64,000 nucleotides of DNA from contig OX393565.1 in NCBI GenBank assembly GCA_947652115.1, forward strand, positions 26,249,734-26,313,733. Direction: 5' to 3'. Both the position numbers and the translations under genes were made by a program. This DNA is from Blastomussa wellsi (Eukaryota; Cnidaria; Anthozoa; Scleractinia; Plerogyridae). The notes below the pieces were generated by a model. The model did not search any database and was not told the origin of the DNA. It was given only the letters and a program-made list of their open reading frames with translations. Shown here piece by piece: positions 1 through 11,490 of the stretch (the stretch's first letter is position 1; each line of letters starts with the position of its first letter).

Positions 1-226
1 AGTATTAGGGCAACTTAAGATTGTTTAAATATTCTGTTAGATTCTTGTTATTAGTTAATTTCTTTTTTTTTACACCTGCTGTTTTGTGCTGTATATATTG
101 TTGTGTAATTTCTTAAAGTATTAGGGCAACTTAAGATTGTTTAAATATTCTGTTAGATTCTTGTTATTAGTTAATTTCTTTTTTTTTTACACCTGCTGTT
201 TTGTGCTGTATATATTGTTGTGTAAT
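1..226. repeat. 116-bp tandem repeat, two copies
   Basis: A unit beginning AGTATTAGGGCAACTTAAG starts at position 1 and again at 117. The copies differ mainly in the length of a T-run. Copy 2 is followed by an A-rich (AATA)n stretch near 228-246 that resembles the tail of a retroelement or a 3' UTR. No coding signal is visible. Confidence 0.9.
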
Positions 227-474
227 CCAATAAATAAATAAAAAAGACATCCTTGTTACAGTGCACAGTAGATGTTACAAGTCTTTTCACCTCCTTTTAA
301 AATCCTATAAGATTCTGTCAAAAATTCCAGTTATGATTCTCCTAGATTCTTTTAACATTTTGATAGGACACTGTAATATCCTGTTAATTATGATGATGGA
401 AGTAGGTAAGCCCCAAGACATTCTATCAATATGTTTTGTAAGATCTTGCTAGGATCTGCTAAGTTTCTGTCAAG

Positions 475-544
475 ATCCTTTGGGTTGAGTGTCAGTAATT
501 TTTTATGTGCACATAAAAAATTACTGACACTCAACCCAAAGGAT
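475..544. repeat. Perfect 70-bp palindrome without spacer
   Basis: Positions 475-509 and 510-544 are exact reverse complements, centred on GTGCAC. There is no loop and no mismatch. It could be a small foldback element or an assembly or cloning fold-back. Confidence 0.95.
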
Positions 545-779
545 GCGGGGAAGTGAAGATTGTCTGCAGGGAGGACTCGTGGTTAATAATATTCCTTGAC
601 CAGGACTGTGAAATTTTAGCTTTTGAATTTCTTCATACAAGTTTCATTTCAAAAGTTCTGCTGTTAACAACAGTCTGTTGTGTAATTGATGACCAAGCAT
701 TGGACTGACAATTAATATAATAAAATTATTTTTGTCTGCTGTCTGAGCAGAAAGTTATTTCTGTTTTGGATCCTGGCTA

Positions 780-1110
780 TACTAGGGTCTTATTTTAGGA
801 TCCAAGCAACTGAATTGAGCTAGGATCCTCATCCCATCTAGGATCCTGCCCAGGTTCCTAACCCTATTTAGGATTCCTGGCTAGGATCCTAACCCTAATT
901 AAGATCCTTCCTAGGATCCTAATCCTATTTAGGATCCTGGTAGGATCCTAATCCTATTTAGGATTCCTGGCTAGGATCCTAACCCTAATTAAGATCCTTC
1001 CTAGGATCCTAATCCTATTTAGGATCCTGCCTAGGATCCTAATCCTATTTAGGATCTTACAGGATCCTGTAGGATCCTGCAAAATCCTACAGGATCCTAC
1101 ATAGGATTTT
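780..1110. repeat. GGATCC-rich minisatellite
   Basis: Degenerate repeats built from CTAGGATCCTAATCC plus TATTTAGGATCCTGG, about 35 bp per double unit, repeated many times. The module from about 889 to 945 recurs almost unchanged from about 970. GGATCC occurs repeatedly. The stretch lies just upstream of the first recognisable SIRT2 exon. Confidence 0.85.
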
Positions 1111-1350
1111 TACCAGGGTTGATACATGAAATTCTTTTCTTGGTTTACATTTTTGCATGTTATCAAAAATTGTCTTGCTCAGTTTACTGGGGAGTACCTT
1201 CCTCACCTGATCCCTAGCTCCCCTTAGGTTATACATAGATCAGAGTGTGCACAGTGTGGTCAATTTCCGAAATCCAAAAGATGAAAGCAATGGTCACAAT
1301 GAGAGATCAAATGCCATTCCTGTGTCTATTCAATTTAAATTTAGCTTCAG

Positions 1351-4300
1351 TGGGTTTTCTGGAAAAACTGCTGGCCACATTTAAAGTGGGATCAAGTGAT
1401 GAAACTTTGCCAGAAAAAGAGAAACCAGAACAGTTATTAGAGAATGTGACATTTGAAGGAGTTGCCGACTACATTAAAAAAGCGCATTGTGAGTATAAGC
1501 TATGCAGCAGGTATTGTATTTATTACCAGTAGGCAATATTTATCTATTTATCTATTTAATTAACACCACCACCACAATAAAACAATGCACAGATCTCTAT
1601 AGATTTTTCTAAATTCACTCAAAATACTATCACCTATCACCTCCTGCGATTCCCTACTATAGTCAGAAAATGGTCATCCGTTACCACTAACCGATTGCCG
1701 TAGAAAAGAAAATTAGTGATACCCATTGCACTCAGAGGTGAACACTTCAGATCGTCATCATTGGTGGTGTGGTGTGGTCTTTGTTAGCGTTCAAAGGTGG
1801 GATTGTACTATCGAAATGATCCTGGCTGGTAAGTATATTCTCTAGTACAGAATTAGTTCATCAGAACATCAAAATGTTTTAAGATAAATCGTTGGGCTCA
1901 ATGGGAGGCAAAAATAATTTATTGAGCATTTATATGAGAATGAAACTTGTATTCCTTTATCCAGGCGTGGTAAGTTTGTAGGTTATGATTTTTTACATCT
2001 CTTCTGTTGCCATGATTATAGCAATACTTTCATTGTTTACCACATGTACAGTAGACTCGTACAAAGAATTAGAATCCATTATCTCAAACATTAGTAAATA
2101 CACTCAGTAGCTATTATATTTTTTTGCCGGCCTATCTTATCTTTTCAATTGTGACTTATTTATCTACATCTCATAACCGACTATGTTGCCAACCTCAATT
2201 AATTACAGAGCTAGCTGTTTCTGTAGATCTATCCTGTTTTCGTATTTAATTATTACTTATTTGCATTTTTAGTGTGTATTCTTCTTTTTCTTTTTTTTTC
2301 TTTCCTGGTTATCTTGGCCCGCCTCAATTAGCGTTACTACCTGCGGAGCCAGGAGATTAAGTCCAAATTCTGAAGTAATAAAATATTGTTGTTGTAGTAG
2401 GTCTCCTTTTGGGTCTTTAACTGCTTGAATTATTACATTTGGCCAGTGACGGTATTGATTCATGAATTTAATACTCATGGAACTCATCTATTGCTTTTTC
2501 TCACAAATAGCTACTTAAATTTTTTTCTTTTCTTTTTCTTTTCTCAAAAGTGCCTGATGTATTGCCATTCGGTCTTTGTTGGAATTTATGAGTTTATTAT
2601 TTAATGTTGTGCTCGTCTATTCCATCTATGCTCAATGCTTCTTCTCACCAACCACAAATAAAAAAGTGTATTCTGTAGGTTGTACTAGAGTTTATTTTGC
2701 TTCTCGTAAAAGTGCCTGTTGTGAATAATGGCCTGTGAGAAAGTAAATTAATTTTACATTCAAACATGTAATATTAAACCCTTTAAGCCCCAGAGGCATT
2801 CTTTCTTTTTCTAAAATGGTAAACGTAGATCCAAAGACCACAAGTAATATGCCAGTTGAAAGGTATTGTTTGCGGCATGTCCAGAATCACCACAACAGAC
2901 ATACAAGATGTCACAGATTGAAATGAAGAGTCTCCAAAATGAAAAAAGAAAACAATCAAAAATACCTTATTCCTTGTATTTACTGGGTATACCCCTAAAC
3001 AGTAGCTTAATTTGCAGCTGTTGGTGTGTGGGTTTTATCAGATATTCACTTGGCCATAAAAGAGTAACAGACAAAAGTTGCAAAACATGAGGAGGTGGTT
3101 AATCAAGTCTGATATAGGAAGGGGTTTGATTTTGTGCTTCCAAAATGCAAATCTCTCAGAGATATTTTTGGTGTCTAAATTTAATACATATATTAAGCTT
3201 ATAAGTAAATATAAAAAATATTTAGAGATGATTTAAGCCACGTGTCCAGTTCTTCTCCCAAGGGGTTGCTTCAACCCCAAAATCTTCCCTTTCTTTAGAT
3301 TAAATCAATTGCAAGTACAGTTTGGATTGAGTTTATGGATATGATTGCACCAAAACGTGATGCTGTCTTGTATTGTTAGTTTATACTTTTGCAATGCTAA
3401 GAAAGTATTAAAAATGTTATTTACGGACAGTATTGCATTGCGCATCTTTACTGTGCAGCATTTTACGTGCGATTAGAACACGCAGTTTGTGCATATCAAC
3501 AATACGGTGGCTTTTTCTTTAGGGATTTGCTCATGAGCAAGAAAAATCTCGTAAACAAGCATGGTGACCTATATTTTTATTACAGAATTTTGGTTTACTA
3601 ATTATCATCTTTAAGTTAAAAAAATAAAAAGAAAAATTTTTTCAAAAATCGTTCCTCGAGGATGCCAATTATAGCCTTGGAAACAAGGACTCAAGGTACG
3701 TTTTTGTGTTGGTATCATTTAAATTCTTCCATATAATTGAGACTTAGTAGCTATCAAGTTTTTGCCAAGTATTCGATTAATAATCTGTCTTTTCAGGTAC
3801 CACAAAATTTACCATGAAACGATAATTTAGCACACATGATTAGCATAAATGGGATAACATTAATTGGCCCATCATATCTCTTTTGTGAGCATGGTGACCT
3901 ACCTTTTTTACTGTATTTTCGAAACAGTCTTTGGGAGGGAACATTCAGGGAAAGTCAAGAAAATTGTTGGACAACTTTTATTTCTGAGGAATCACCTTAA
4001 TGGGGGGCTCAAAGTGTATATCAATCCATTAAGTATCAAGTGGAGGGGAGATCAAAGTTTAGTTGCTTTTCATAATTATGTGTGAATGGAAGGTGAACAA
4101 GCTGTGTGTTAAATGGTCACATGTGATACTTGACTTTGATTAATATTTAGGTAAAAATATCATTGTCATGACTGGGGCAGGCATCTCAACTGCAGCAGGA
4201 ATTCCAGACTTCAGATCTCCAGGCACTGGTCTTTATGATAACCTGCAAAAGTACGACTTACCCCGCCCCGAGGCAGTATTTGAGATCAGTTTCTTCAGGG

Positions 4301-7300
4301 TAAGCTTAGGAAGTCAATCTTTAAGTTTGCTGTCTCTTTTTCCTGGCAATAATATATCTATAAGACAGTATATACCGGTATACGTACATATGTAATAACA
4401 GCTTGCATTTGCCAGAGCTCACAGACGGGTTGGTTCTGTCATGAATTGCTAGCTAAAATTTAAAGGGGAGATGTTTTCAACTCTTTGCTTTCTGACTGGT
4501 GCTACATGAGAGCAGCCAACCTACTGAAAGTCTTATTCAAAGCTCTGTAGATCGGTATAGTCTGACTTTGCAATTTGTTGTTTTTTTAGTCAAACCCAGA
4601 ACCATTCTTCACATTAGCGAAGGAGCTTTACCCTGGAAAATTCAAAGTAAGTTTGATAATTATTATTGAGATTATAGAGCCAAATGATACACTTCGAGTA
4701 TCAGTCAGTCAGTCAATCAGTGATTCTTTACCACAAATTTGCGCTCAAGTTATTTAGTAAAACAGCAAACGAAAAAAGAGAAATAAGTGGTGAGGAGGGC
4801 TCATACTAAGAGGTCCCCCCCTTGATACATGAAAATTCAATTTACTTGGCAAGACTGTGCTTACATGACAGATTCAGACATATCATAGCTTTAATTAATT
4901 GTCAATTTGGTTATTTGTTCTATTTTCGAGTTTTGCATATTTTGATTAATAATTTATTGAAAAAAAGGAAGATAGACTGTAAAGCATTCCATATTTCATG
5001 GAATACTATATCACAACAGTTCTGAAAATATAATTTTTAAATCAATTTTTAAGTTATTGATATTCAGTGTATAATCATTTTTAGTATGATAAAACCACAT
5101 TCAAATTCATTGTTCTGTAAATAAAATTGTTTTATTAATAATAATTTAAATTGTACCATACATAATTTTGGTATTTTTTACAAGTTTTTTTTATCTATTT
5201 TTAACTTCAGTGTCCCGATTTATTGGTTATCGTACTGCTATGTCAGCTGATACTTAAATAGAAGTTTTATCTATCATATCTTATTTGTTGTTGTTAATCA
5301 AATAAATGCTTCAGAGGTATTTTGATTTCCATGATTTTTCTAATGATTTATTTTCATCTGACCTTCAGCCTACAATCACACACTATTTTATCAAATTATT
5401 AAATGACAAAGGGATGTTGCTACGCAATTATACTCAGGTAAAATGGCCGGCATAAATTTATTTAAAATTAATATGGAATAAATATATTTTTATGAAAACT
5501 TTGACAGTAATATAACAGGAATTAAGATATTGCCTTACATAAACTACAGATGTAGTATGGTTATGTAAACCTGCTCAATTGTTTTATTAATTATTTTTCT
5601 TGTGGACTGTAGGTTATCCCGCAAACACAGAGTGACATATTTTCAGCTGTCGCTGGTGGAGACAAGTGACAGCGGAAAATACATCTGCATTTGTAATAGT
5701 AATAGGACTGAGTGGAGTACAATTCAGGAAGTAATCAGACGAGTAATTTGAAATCGGCTGAGCATGCAGTGCAAGGCCAATTTGAAATTGGATACTGGGT
5801 ACCTATAATTGGATACCCATGTGATCAGTGCTGATTATGCGACAAATAGATGCACGCAGAACCAATTACATATTAATAATACATTGTTTTATTTTTAGAA
5901 TATTGACACTCTAGAACGTGTGGCTGGTGTTCCAGAAATGAAACTAGTTGAAGCCCATGGATCATTTCATACAGCACACTGCTTGGAATGTAGAAAGGAA
6001 TACAGTCATGAATGGATTAAAGGTCAAATACGTTAGATCAATAATAATAACAAGCAATCAATTCACCAATGCCCAGAAAGGTTAATATGAAACTTGTAAA
6101 AGCATATATAGCAAATCTAAAAGATGTTTCAACCAAAAATCTTTGATCTCTATCAGTTGATTGAATTCAAGTATAACAGTGAAATATGGCCCCAAACTGT
6201 GCAGATACAAAAAGCTTTATAACACTCCCTATGCTAACTTATGATGGATGCTGTGTCATGGTGGATCATGCTATTTAATAGTGGTCATTTATATTTAAGA
6301 GAATTTGGACTGTATTTTATTTTTTGTGATGCTGTCTTTGAAAAAAATTGTGGTATTATGTATATTTTTCTCTCAGATGAAGTGTTTGCAGACAAGGTTC
6401 CACGTTGTCCTGACTGTGAAGGAGTTGTTAAACCAGGTTGGACAAATCAAAATCAAAAAATTGAATTTTATGCAACACATTATGTTTGATGTATTATCTG
6501 AGAATAATTAGAAGCTTGGCTGCAGGAACCTGTGATGTTTACATGTATGTCAGGGATGGCAAAAATCTCACAGAATTTGTGCCAGGTCAAATTTTGAAGG
6601 TCTAACTAGTGCGTATACTCTGTCTCAATTTGTTATTTGAGGTGTCATTGTCTAAATTTTCTTTCCAAAGCAAGGGAGGTTTCCTGTTACTGCTCTAGTG
6701 ACAACTGTTAATCTTATTCATTGAAATGTTCATTTCTTTATACAGACATAGTGTTTTTTGGTGAATCTCTGCCTGATGTTTTTAAGAAGTGCATTCCTCA
6801 GGTAATGGCATGATACACTGTATCACATTTGTCTACATTAACCCCATTGATTTATAGGCCTTATCTCATAGACCCAAGCGATCTATCAAAATCACTGATC
6901 ATTTCACCTGTACCTCAGCCAATGCCATCTACTGTATAACTTGCACTCTTTGCAAAAAGTTATACATCGGCGAAGCAGGGAGACGACTTGGCGACCGTTT
7001 CCGAGAACACCTTCGTGACGTAGAGAAAGACGACAAAAATGCATCGAAACCGGTCGCGAGACACTTCAATCTCCCAAATCATTCTAAGCAACATATGGCA
7101 GTCTGCGGCCTTTCCCTTCACCAAGGAAACACGGAAAGCCGTAAAACTCTAGAACAAAAATTTATTTTTCAAATCGGCACTCTTAATCCTCACGGTATCA
7201 ACGAACGCTTTTCATTCAACTAATTTATTCCGAAGTTTTCACGTTACCAGGCACCAGCCAATAGCGAAGCTCCATCTTTCTGTATATAAAGACACACGAC

Positions 7301-10300
7301 GCACAATATTCCTTGATTCGCTCCGACGAAGGGCTAACGCTCGAAACGTCAGCTATTGAATCTCTTCACGGTGGCCAATTGACATTATCAACCCAGTTGA
7401 TAAAACCAAATTATATTGTTATACTTCCCACCGACGCAGCACTACAGTTTCTTTAGAAACTTACCCCCTCTTATCTCATAGAACTCTGCATTCGTTGCTT
7501 GCCTATGAAAATCTAAGACATGCCCCTTAGGAGTTCAGTCCAATGTCCCTCAAATCCCGCAAACTGTGGGAATACAATGATCAAAGCATGATATTTCCAC
7601 ATTAAACATATACCTTCCAACTCTCACGCATTAGGCACGAGGGTCAAAAACATTGATCTCAAAGCAAAAATGGACATGTAAATGACGGTACTTTACCTGG
7701 ATTCTCTGCGTTTAGAAGGAAGCACTTGGGACAACATTTCGATGACGATGACACTGAGACCTGAAAATGTTCCGAGTGTCTTCAGAAATGTTCGGAACGA
7801 CCTCGGGAATCTTCAGACAACTTTGCAAAGGATCAGGTCGTCTTCCCGAGAATCCTGATCTCGCGCTTTCGACTCGAAAAAAGTTGGAAGGCATAGAAAC
7901 GAACCCAGAGCATCAGACTCTCTACACGGCCTTACGCTCACAACACGACCTTAACCTTGCGTCTCTTTAATATAAATTCAATTATTTTATATTGCGTATT
8001 GTTCACTTCGCAGTCCTTCAGAGAAATGCAAAGATGTTGCCATCTCATTCTTTACCGTCTCAGTGATCTGTTTCCTGTTTTTACAGGACATGCCCAAGTG
8101 CGACCTACTGATAGTGATGGGCACTTCACTGGTTGTGCAACCATTTGCTTCCTTAGTAGACAGGTAAGCATCGTCCAGCTCAGGGTATACTGCAGGCCAC
8201 CCTCTGTGCGTGTGACAAGAGACTAAAAACCTAGCCGAACATTCAAGGTCAATTAGACACTTCTCAGACTTCTGCAGAGGTACTTTTTTTGGGGGTAAAT
8301 CTGTGGCTTGTTGTATTGATTGCACTGAAGGTTCATTTTGAAAAGTGTATTTTTTAACTGTTGGTTACTGGCATTGTTTCTGCATTGTATTTAGAGTTCC
8401 AGAAACAACTCCAAGACTGTTAATAAATAAAGAGAAATGTGGACATCAGGTGAGGGTGAATTTTAGTTTTTCATTTTTTACTGACTTTAAATAACTCTAA
8501 CCCTAATGGAGAGTACAGGTTTCGCCAGAGATGACGTATAGAAAAGACCGAGGACCGATAATGACCAACAGAAAGTAAAGCCAATGATACACGGTTCAAC
8601 ATTTGTTGAGCAACAAATGTTGCGACTGGGGTCAACAAGTGTTGAACAGTGTATCATGTGTTGTTGAACGTTGAAATATGCCATTCAATGTGTTGAACTT
8701 TGTTGAACGAAAATAGAGCTTGGCTCTACTCCGTTCAACAAGTTGCCGTTTGTTGAACGACTTGGGAAAACGCAAAAACGTTTCAACAAGTCGCAACGAC
8801 TTTTAACATTTGTTGATCAACAAAAGTTGAATGATGTTGAACCGTGTATCATTGAATTGGCTAAGAGTAGATATAAGCAGAAAGAGGAAGGATAAAAAGG
8901 ACGGGATTCTGACCGAGGACCCCAAACACTTCTGAAAATGCGTAACTGTAGCAAAATATTCTCCCAATAAGAAATTTAATGAACGAGGTTTACCAGCTTT
9001 CTAATCTTCAAATTTCAGATCTTGCAGCATCGTTATAGAGACTATCCTGATGATTGTAAACTTTAAGTATATTAAATAATTCAACAGCGGGTGTACATGA
9101 AAGTGAGAAATGATCTTCGCAATGAATTTAGTGAATATAGAAGCCTGAAAAGTAGAGCATCGCACCGGGATCGCGGAGGTCACAGGTTCGGAATTTTTTC
9201 AGACTTCTTGATATTCCCATTGCTTAAATTGGAAATTCACTGCGATTACCCGGCATTTCTCACTTTCAGAGACTATCCTGTTTTTCTTTTCCCAGCCTGA
9301 TTTCTTCATGTTGTTGATGGGTGGCAGTAGTGGTTTCCGATTCGATAGCGAGGATAATTACAGGTATTCTGTGCCAACAGCTGTATTTATTTTATTTCAT
9401 GGCGTGAAGGCCAAAGCCAATATAAAGAAGACGGGAAATCTGTTGCATTAATTAACAATTATCCTGCAAAATCGCGCGGAATATCGCCTGATACTTAGCC
9501 GACGTGGCCGTAGGCCGGTTGGCTAAAATCAGGCGATATTTCGCAAGATTGAGCAGAATAATTGTTTTATTATTCAATAAATTGTCAACGAAGAGCATTT
9601 TACAGCTAGAAAAGTTGCCGTTATGCGGCGCTTTGCGAGACTTCTACCGAATTATCATTACTTGACGTATATCGCGGAATATCTGTCAGCTGCAATTGAC
9701 GGATATTGAAAGCATAATGACCATATATGTTCAACGTAAGAGCTGTATGCAACGCCACAATTTTCCGCCACAACATGCCGCGTCCGTTTTTCCCGCCAAA
9801 AATTCCCCGCGGAAAGAAAGTAAGTACCTCGCGTTTGTAACTTAGGCCGAAGTTATTAAAATTGTATTAACACAATTTAATACCCTGGAACAGGCTTGGT
9901 ATCTTTTTTCAACTTTTCTAAATCATGAACAAACTCAGAAGCAATGCAGCTCCTAAGATACTGTTACATTGTAAGATTCCTGTTGTGAATATGTGTGTTT
10001 GTGTTGTAGAGATGTCATGTGGCAAGGCACAACAGATGATGGTTGTGTAGCTTTGGCTGACTTGCTGGGATGGAAGGTGTGTGTATCGTAATTTTACGAG
10101 TAAATACATGCTTTGAACATTAACGCTGGATTAAAAGATAGCGAAAGTCTAGCTGAGTCTGCGGTCAAACAACAGCAAGACCTTGGTTGAACGTTGAACT
10201 CTTGTACTGAGCCAAACAAAATGGGCGATGTAGCAGCTCTCGTAAGGTCTCGCATGAATGGCTCAATATCGTGCGTGAAAACAATAGAACAAACAGCAGG

Positions 10301-11400
10301 AACAATGCCCCTGGCCCCTAAAACAATAGCACCTGTTACACTAGAGGACCAGTAGAACAAAAATAAACAACAGGAACAATGCCCCTAGCCCCCAAAACAA
10401 CAGCAACTGTTACACTAGAGGACCAGTAGAACAAAAACAAACAACAGGAACAATGCCCCTAGCCCCCAAAACAATAGCAACTGCTACCAGTAGAATTACA
10501 AGCTTACGAGAGCTGCTACACTACCGAACAAAATCAGTCTGGGGGAACAAATACCAGTTGATGACGAAATCCCGCCTCCGAGACGGGACTGAGCCCATGC
10601 ACGGTGTTCGTCCCTGAAGTTGCTAAGCAACATGACGTGTTTGCACGCGTAATTACTTTCGATGTATCCGTGAGCTCTCGGGCTAGTTTTTGATTGGATA
10701 AAATAAGTCGGAAAATCCTCGTGTGTTTCCACGGAGATTTGCAACACTGGCACTTGTTGCCCCGACTGAAATACTTGTTTTGTCTCTGATGTATGTTCTA
10801 CAATACAATAACCTTTATTTCACCTCGAATTTAAAATTGCAAAATTGCTAATATCTTCGAGAAAATGAATAAATGAAGACAAGTAAAGTCGGCTGCCATA
10901 GCATGGGATTTAGGCAGTAAAAGTGGGACGATATCAGTACCATTAGCTTTGATGGGGTATAACTCCAGCTGGATGGAAACCTGGTGGTGAAATTCATAGC
11001 GTATGACCAATAATCATAAGATTTATAAAATCAATTCATCATTTTTTTTTAATAATTCCTTGTAGGACGAACTGTTGAAGCTTGTCGAGACGGAACACAA
11101 ACGGATCGATGAAGACAGTGCTAAACAACAAGAATCACACACTCCCGGTGATTATAATATATACCTTGTAATTTCTTGTGACTCAAAAGATATTGACTAA
11201 CAAGATTTTTCACTTTTCGGGGCTCACTTTCCCCTTTTCTACTCCTAGCTGTTTCATGCTAAGGAAACCAGGATAAGCTCCAGCAGTATTGGTCACTTAG
11301 CTCGTATGCAAACTTTACCTTTTGTTTGAATTCAATGGTTACCTTTCTATTTCTTTTTGTCTTAGGTGAGAAAAGAGAGGCCGATAAGCAAAGACAATGA
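1351..11400 (+). CDS. SIRT2: NAD-dependent protein deacylase, sirtuin 2 type (13 exons, first coding bases not placed)
   Basis: Class I sirtuin that removes acyl groups from lysines using NAD+; family members are mainly cytoplasmic tubulin/histone deacetylases. Exons: 1351-1488, 4151-4299, 4590-4646, 5369-5437, 5899-6022, 6377-6436, 6746-6801, 8087-8163, 8395-8449, 9296-9363, 10010-10076, 11066-11147, 11366-11400. All junctions are GT-AG and in phase, giving about 345 residues. Visible motifs in order: [16 protein letters not shown] (NAD loop), NYTQNIDTLE, catalytic HG in VEAHGSFH, four zinc cysteines (HCLEC and RCPDC), [30 protein letters not shown], and a SIRT2-like tail ([12 protein letters not shown]). 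The start is unresolved: exon 1351 needs one base from an upstream exon. ATG 390 (coding 390-405, donor at 406) fits the phase but lies in repeat-rich DNA; the true start may lie outside the window. Confidence 0.93.
2797..3205. repeat. Dispersed repeat, copy A (SIRT2 intron 1)
   Basis: About 400 bp closely matches 20573-20965 in the same orientation, for example the shared string CCAGTTGAAAGGTATTGTTT. Neither copy has a shared long reading frame. It is probably a non-autonomous interspersed element of unknown class. The rest of SIRT2 intron 1 (1489-4150) shows only AT-rich sequence. Confidence 0.85.
6873..7469 (+). mobile_element. 5'-truncated Penelope-like element with GIY-YIG domain, in SIRT2 intron 7
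   Basis: An open frame to the stop near 7220 encodes the C-terminal endonuclease part of a Penelope-like retroelement: an [21 protein letters not shown] core, then [17 protein letters not shown] and [13 protein letters not shown]. About 250 bp of 3' sequence follows, including ACGAAGGGCTAACGCTCGAAACG. The insertion is flanked by a 13-bp direct repeat, CTTATCTCATAGA, at 6860-6872 and 7470-7482, which reads as a target-site duplication. The reverse transcriptase part is missing. It lies in the host transcript's sense orientation. Confidence 0.88.
7608..7900. repeat. Truncated copy of the 26477 TIR element
   Basis: Begins TATACCTTCCAACTCTCACGC, close to the left end of the element at 26477, and continues with a related GGAATCTTC/CGGAA-rich interior. 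No matching right terminus is seen. It sits in SIRT2 intron 7 after the Penelope insertion. Confidence 0.55.
8579..8862. mobile_element. MITE with long terminal inverted repeats (SIRT2 intron 9)
   Basis: The left end CCAATGATACACGGTTCAAC and its reverse complement near 8836-8862 bound 284 bp rich in TTGTTGAAC motifs in both orientations. It is non-coding and palindromic, as expected of a non-autonomous DNA transposon. A similar architecture with another sequence occurs at 49346. Confidence 0.8.
9456..9564. mobile_element. Palindromic MITE, arms about 50 bp (SIRT2 intron 10)
   Basis: CAATTATCCTGC...AATATCGCCTGAT at 9456-9492 is mirrored by ATCAGGCGATATT...GCAGAATAATTG ending at 9564, with a short GC-rich centre. 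The arms are slightly imperfect. A related motif, GATATTGCCTGAT-like, occurs near 45440. Confidence 0.75.
10200..10520. repeat. Inverted-repeat element carrying a 75-bp minisatellite (SIRT2 intron 11)
   Basis: GTAGCAGCTCTCGTAAG near 10229 is mirrored by CTTACGAGAGCTGCTAC near 10501. Between them a unit of about 75 bp, CAGGAACAATGCCCCTAGCC onward, occurs at about 10288, 10371 and 10444. It is probably a foldback element whose interior expanded in tandem. Confidence 0.75.
11236..11332 (+). mobile_element. SINE 3' fragment (SIRT2 intron 12)
   Basis: Contains TTCATGCTAAGGAAACCAGG, ATAAGCTCC and GCAAACTTTACCTTTT. The same 3' module is seen at 53584-53640 and, inverted, at 56085-56220 and 56426-56692. 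The tRNA-like head is absent here. Confidence 0.65.
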
Positions 11401-11484
11401 AACGGCGAAGCCAGACAAAGATTCGAGCAACCGTTAGAAAAAAATACTGTAGACAGTGTGTTAGGTTTTTTTTTTGAAAAGAGT

Positions 11485-11490
11485 AATAAA
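11485..11490 (+). terminator. Poly(A) signal AATAAA of SIRT2
   Basis: Canonical AATAAA 85 bp after the SIRT2 stop codon, within a short 3' UTR. It is the first such signal downstream of the stop. Confidence 0.7.

Noticed and set aside
840..1060. Telomere-like CCTAACCCTAATT motifs
   Set aside because: They are parts of the GGATCC minisatellite unit; there is no (TTAGGG)n array.
1245..1350. ATG 1245 as SIRT2 start
   Set aside because: The residues before the acceptor at 1350 do not resemble a sirtuin N-terminus, and a splice acceptor (TTAGCTTCAG) precedes the recognisable part. It is not fully excluded.
7325..7365. Hammerhead-ribozyme-like core in the Penelope-like 3' region (CCGACGAAGGGC...GCTCGAAAC)
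   Set aside because: Such ribozymes are known in Penelope-like elements, but here the conserved CUGANGA reads CCGACGA, there is an extra A before stem II, and no stem III could be drawn by eye. A covariance search would decide it.
11366..11436. Alternative frame of the last SIRT2 exon ending at the later TAG
   Set aside because: It needs a phase that the 11147 donor does not provide; the in-phase reading stops at TGA 11398-11400.
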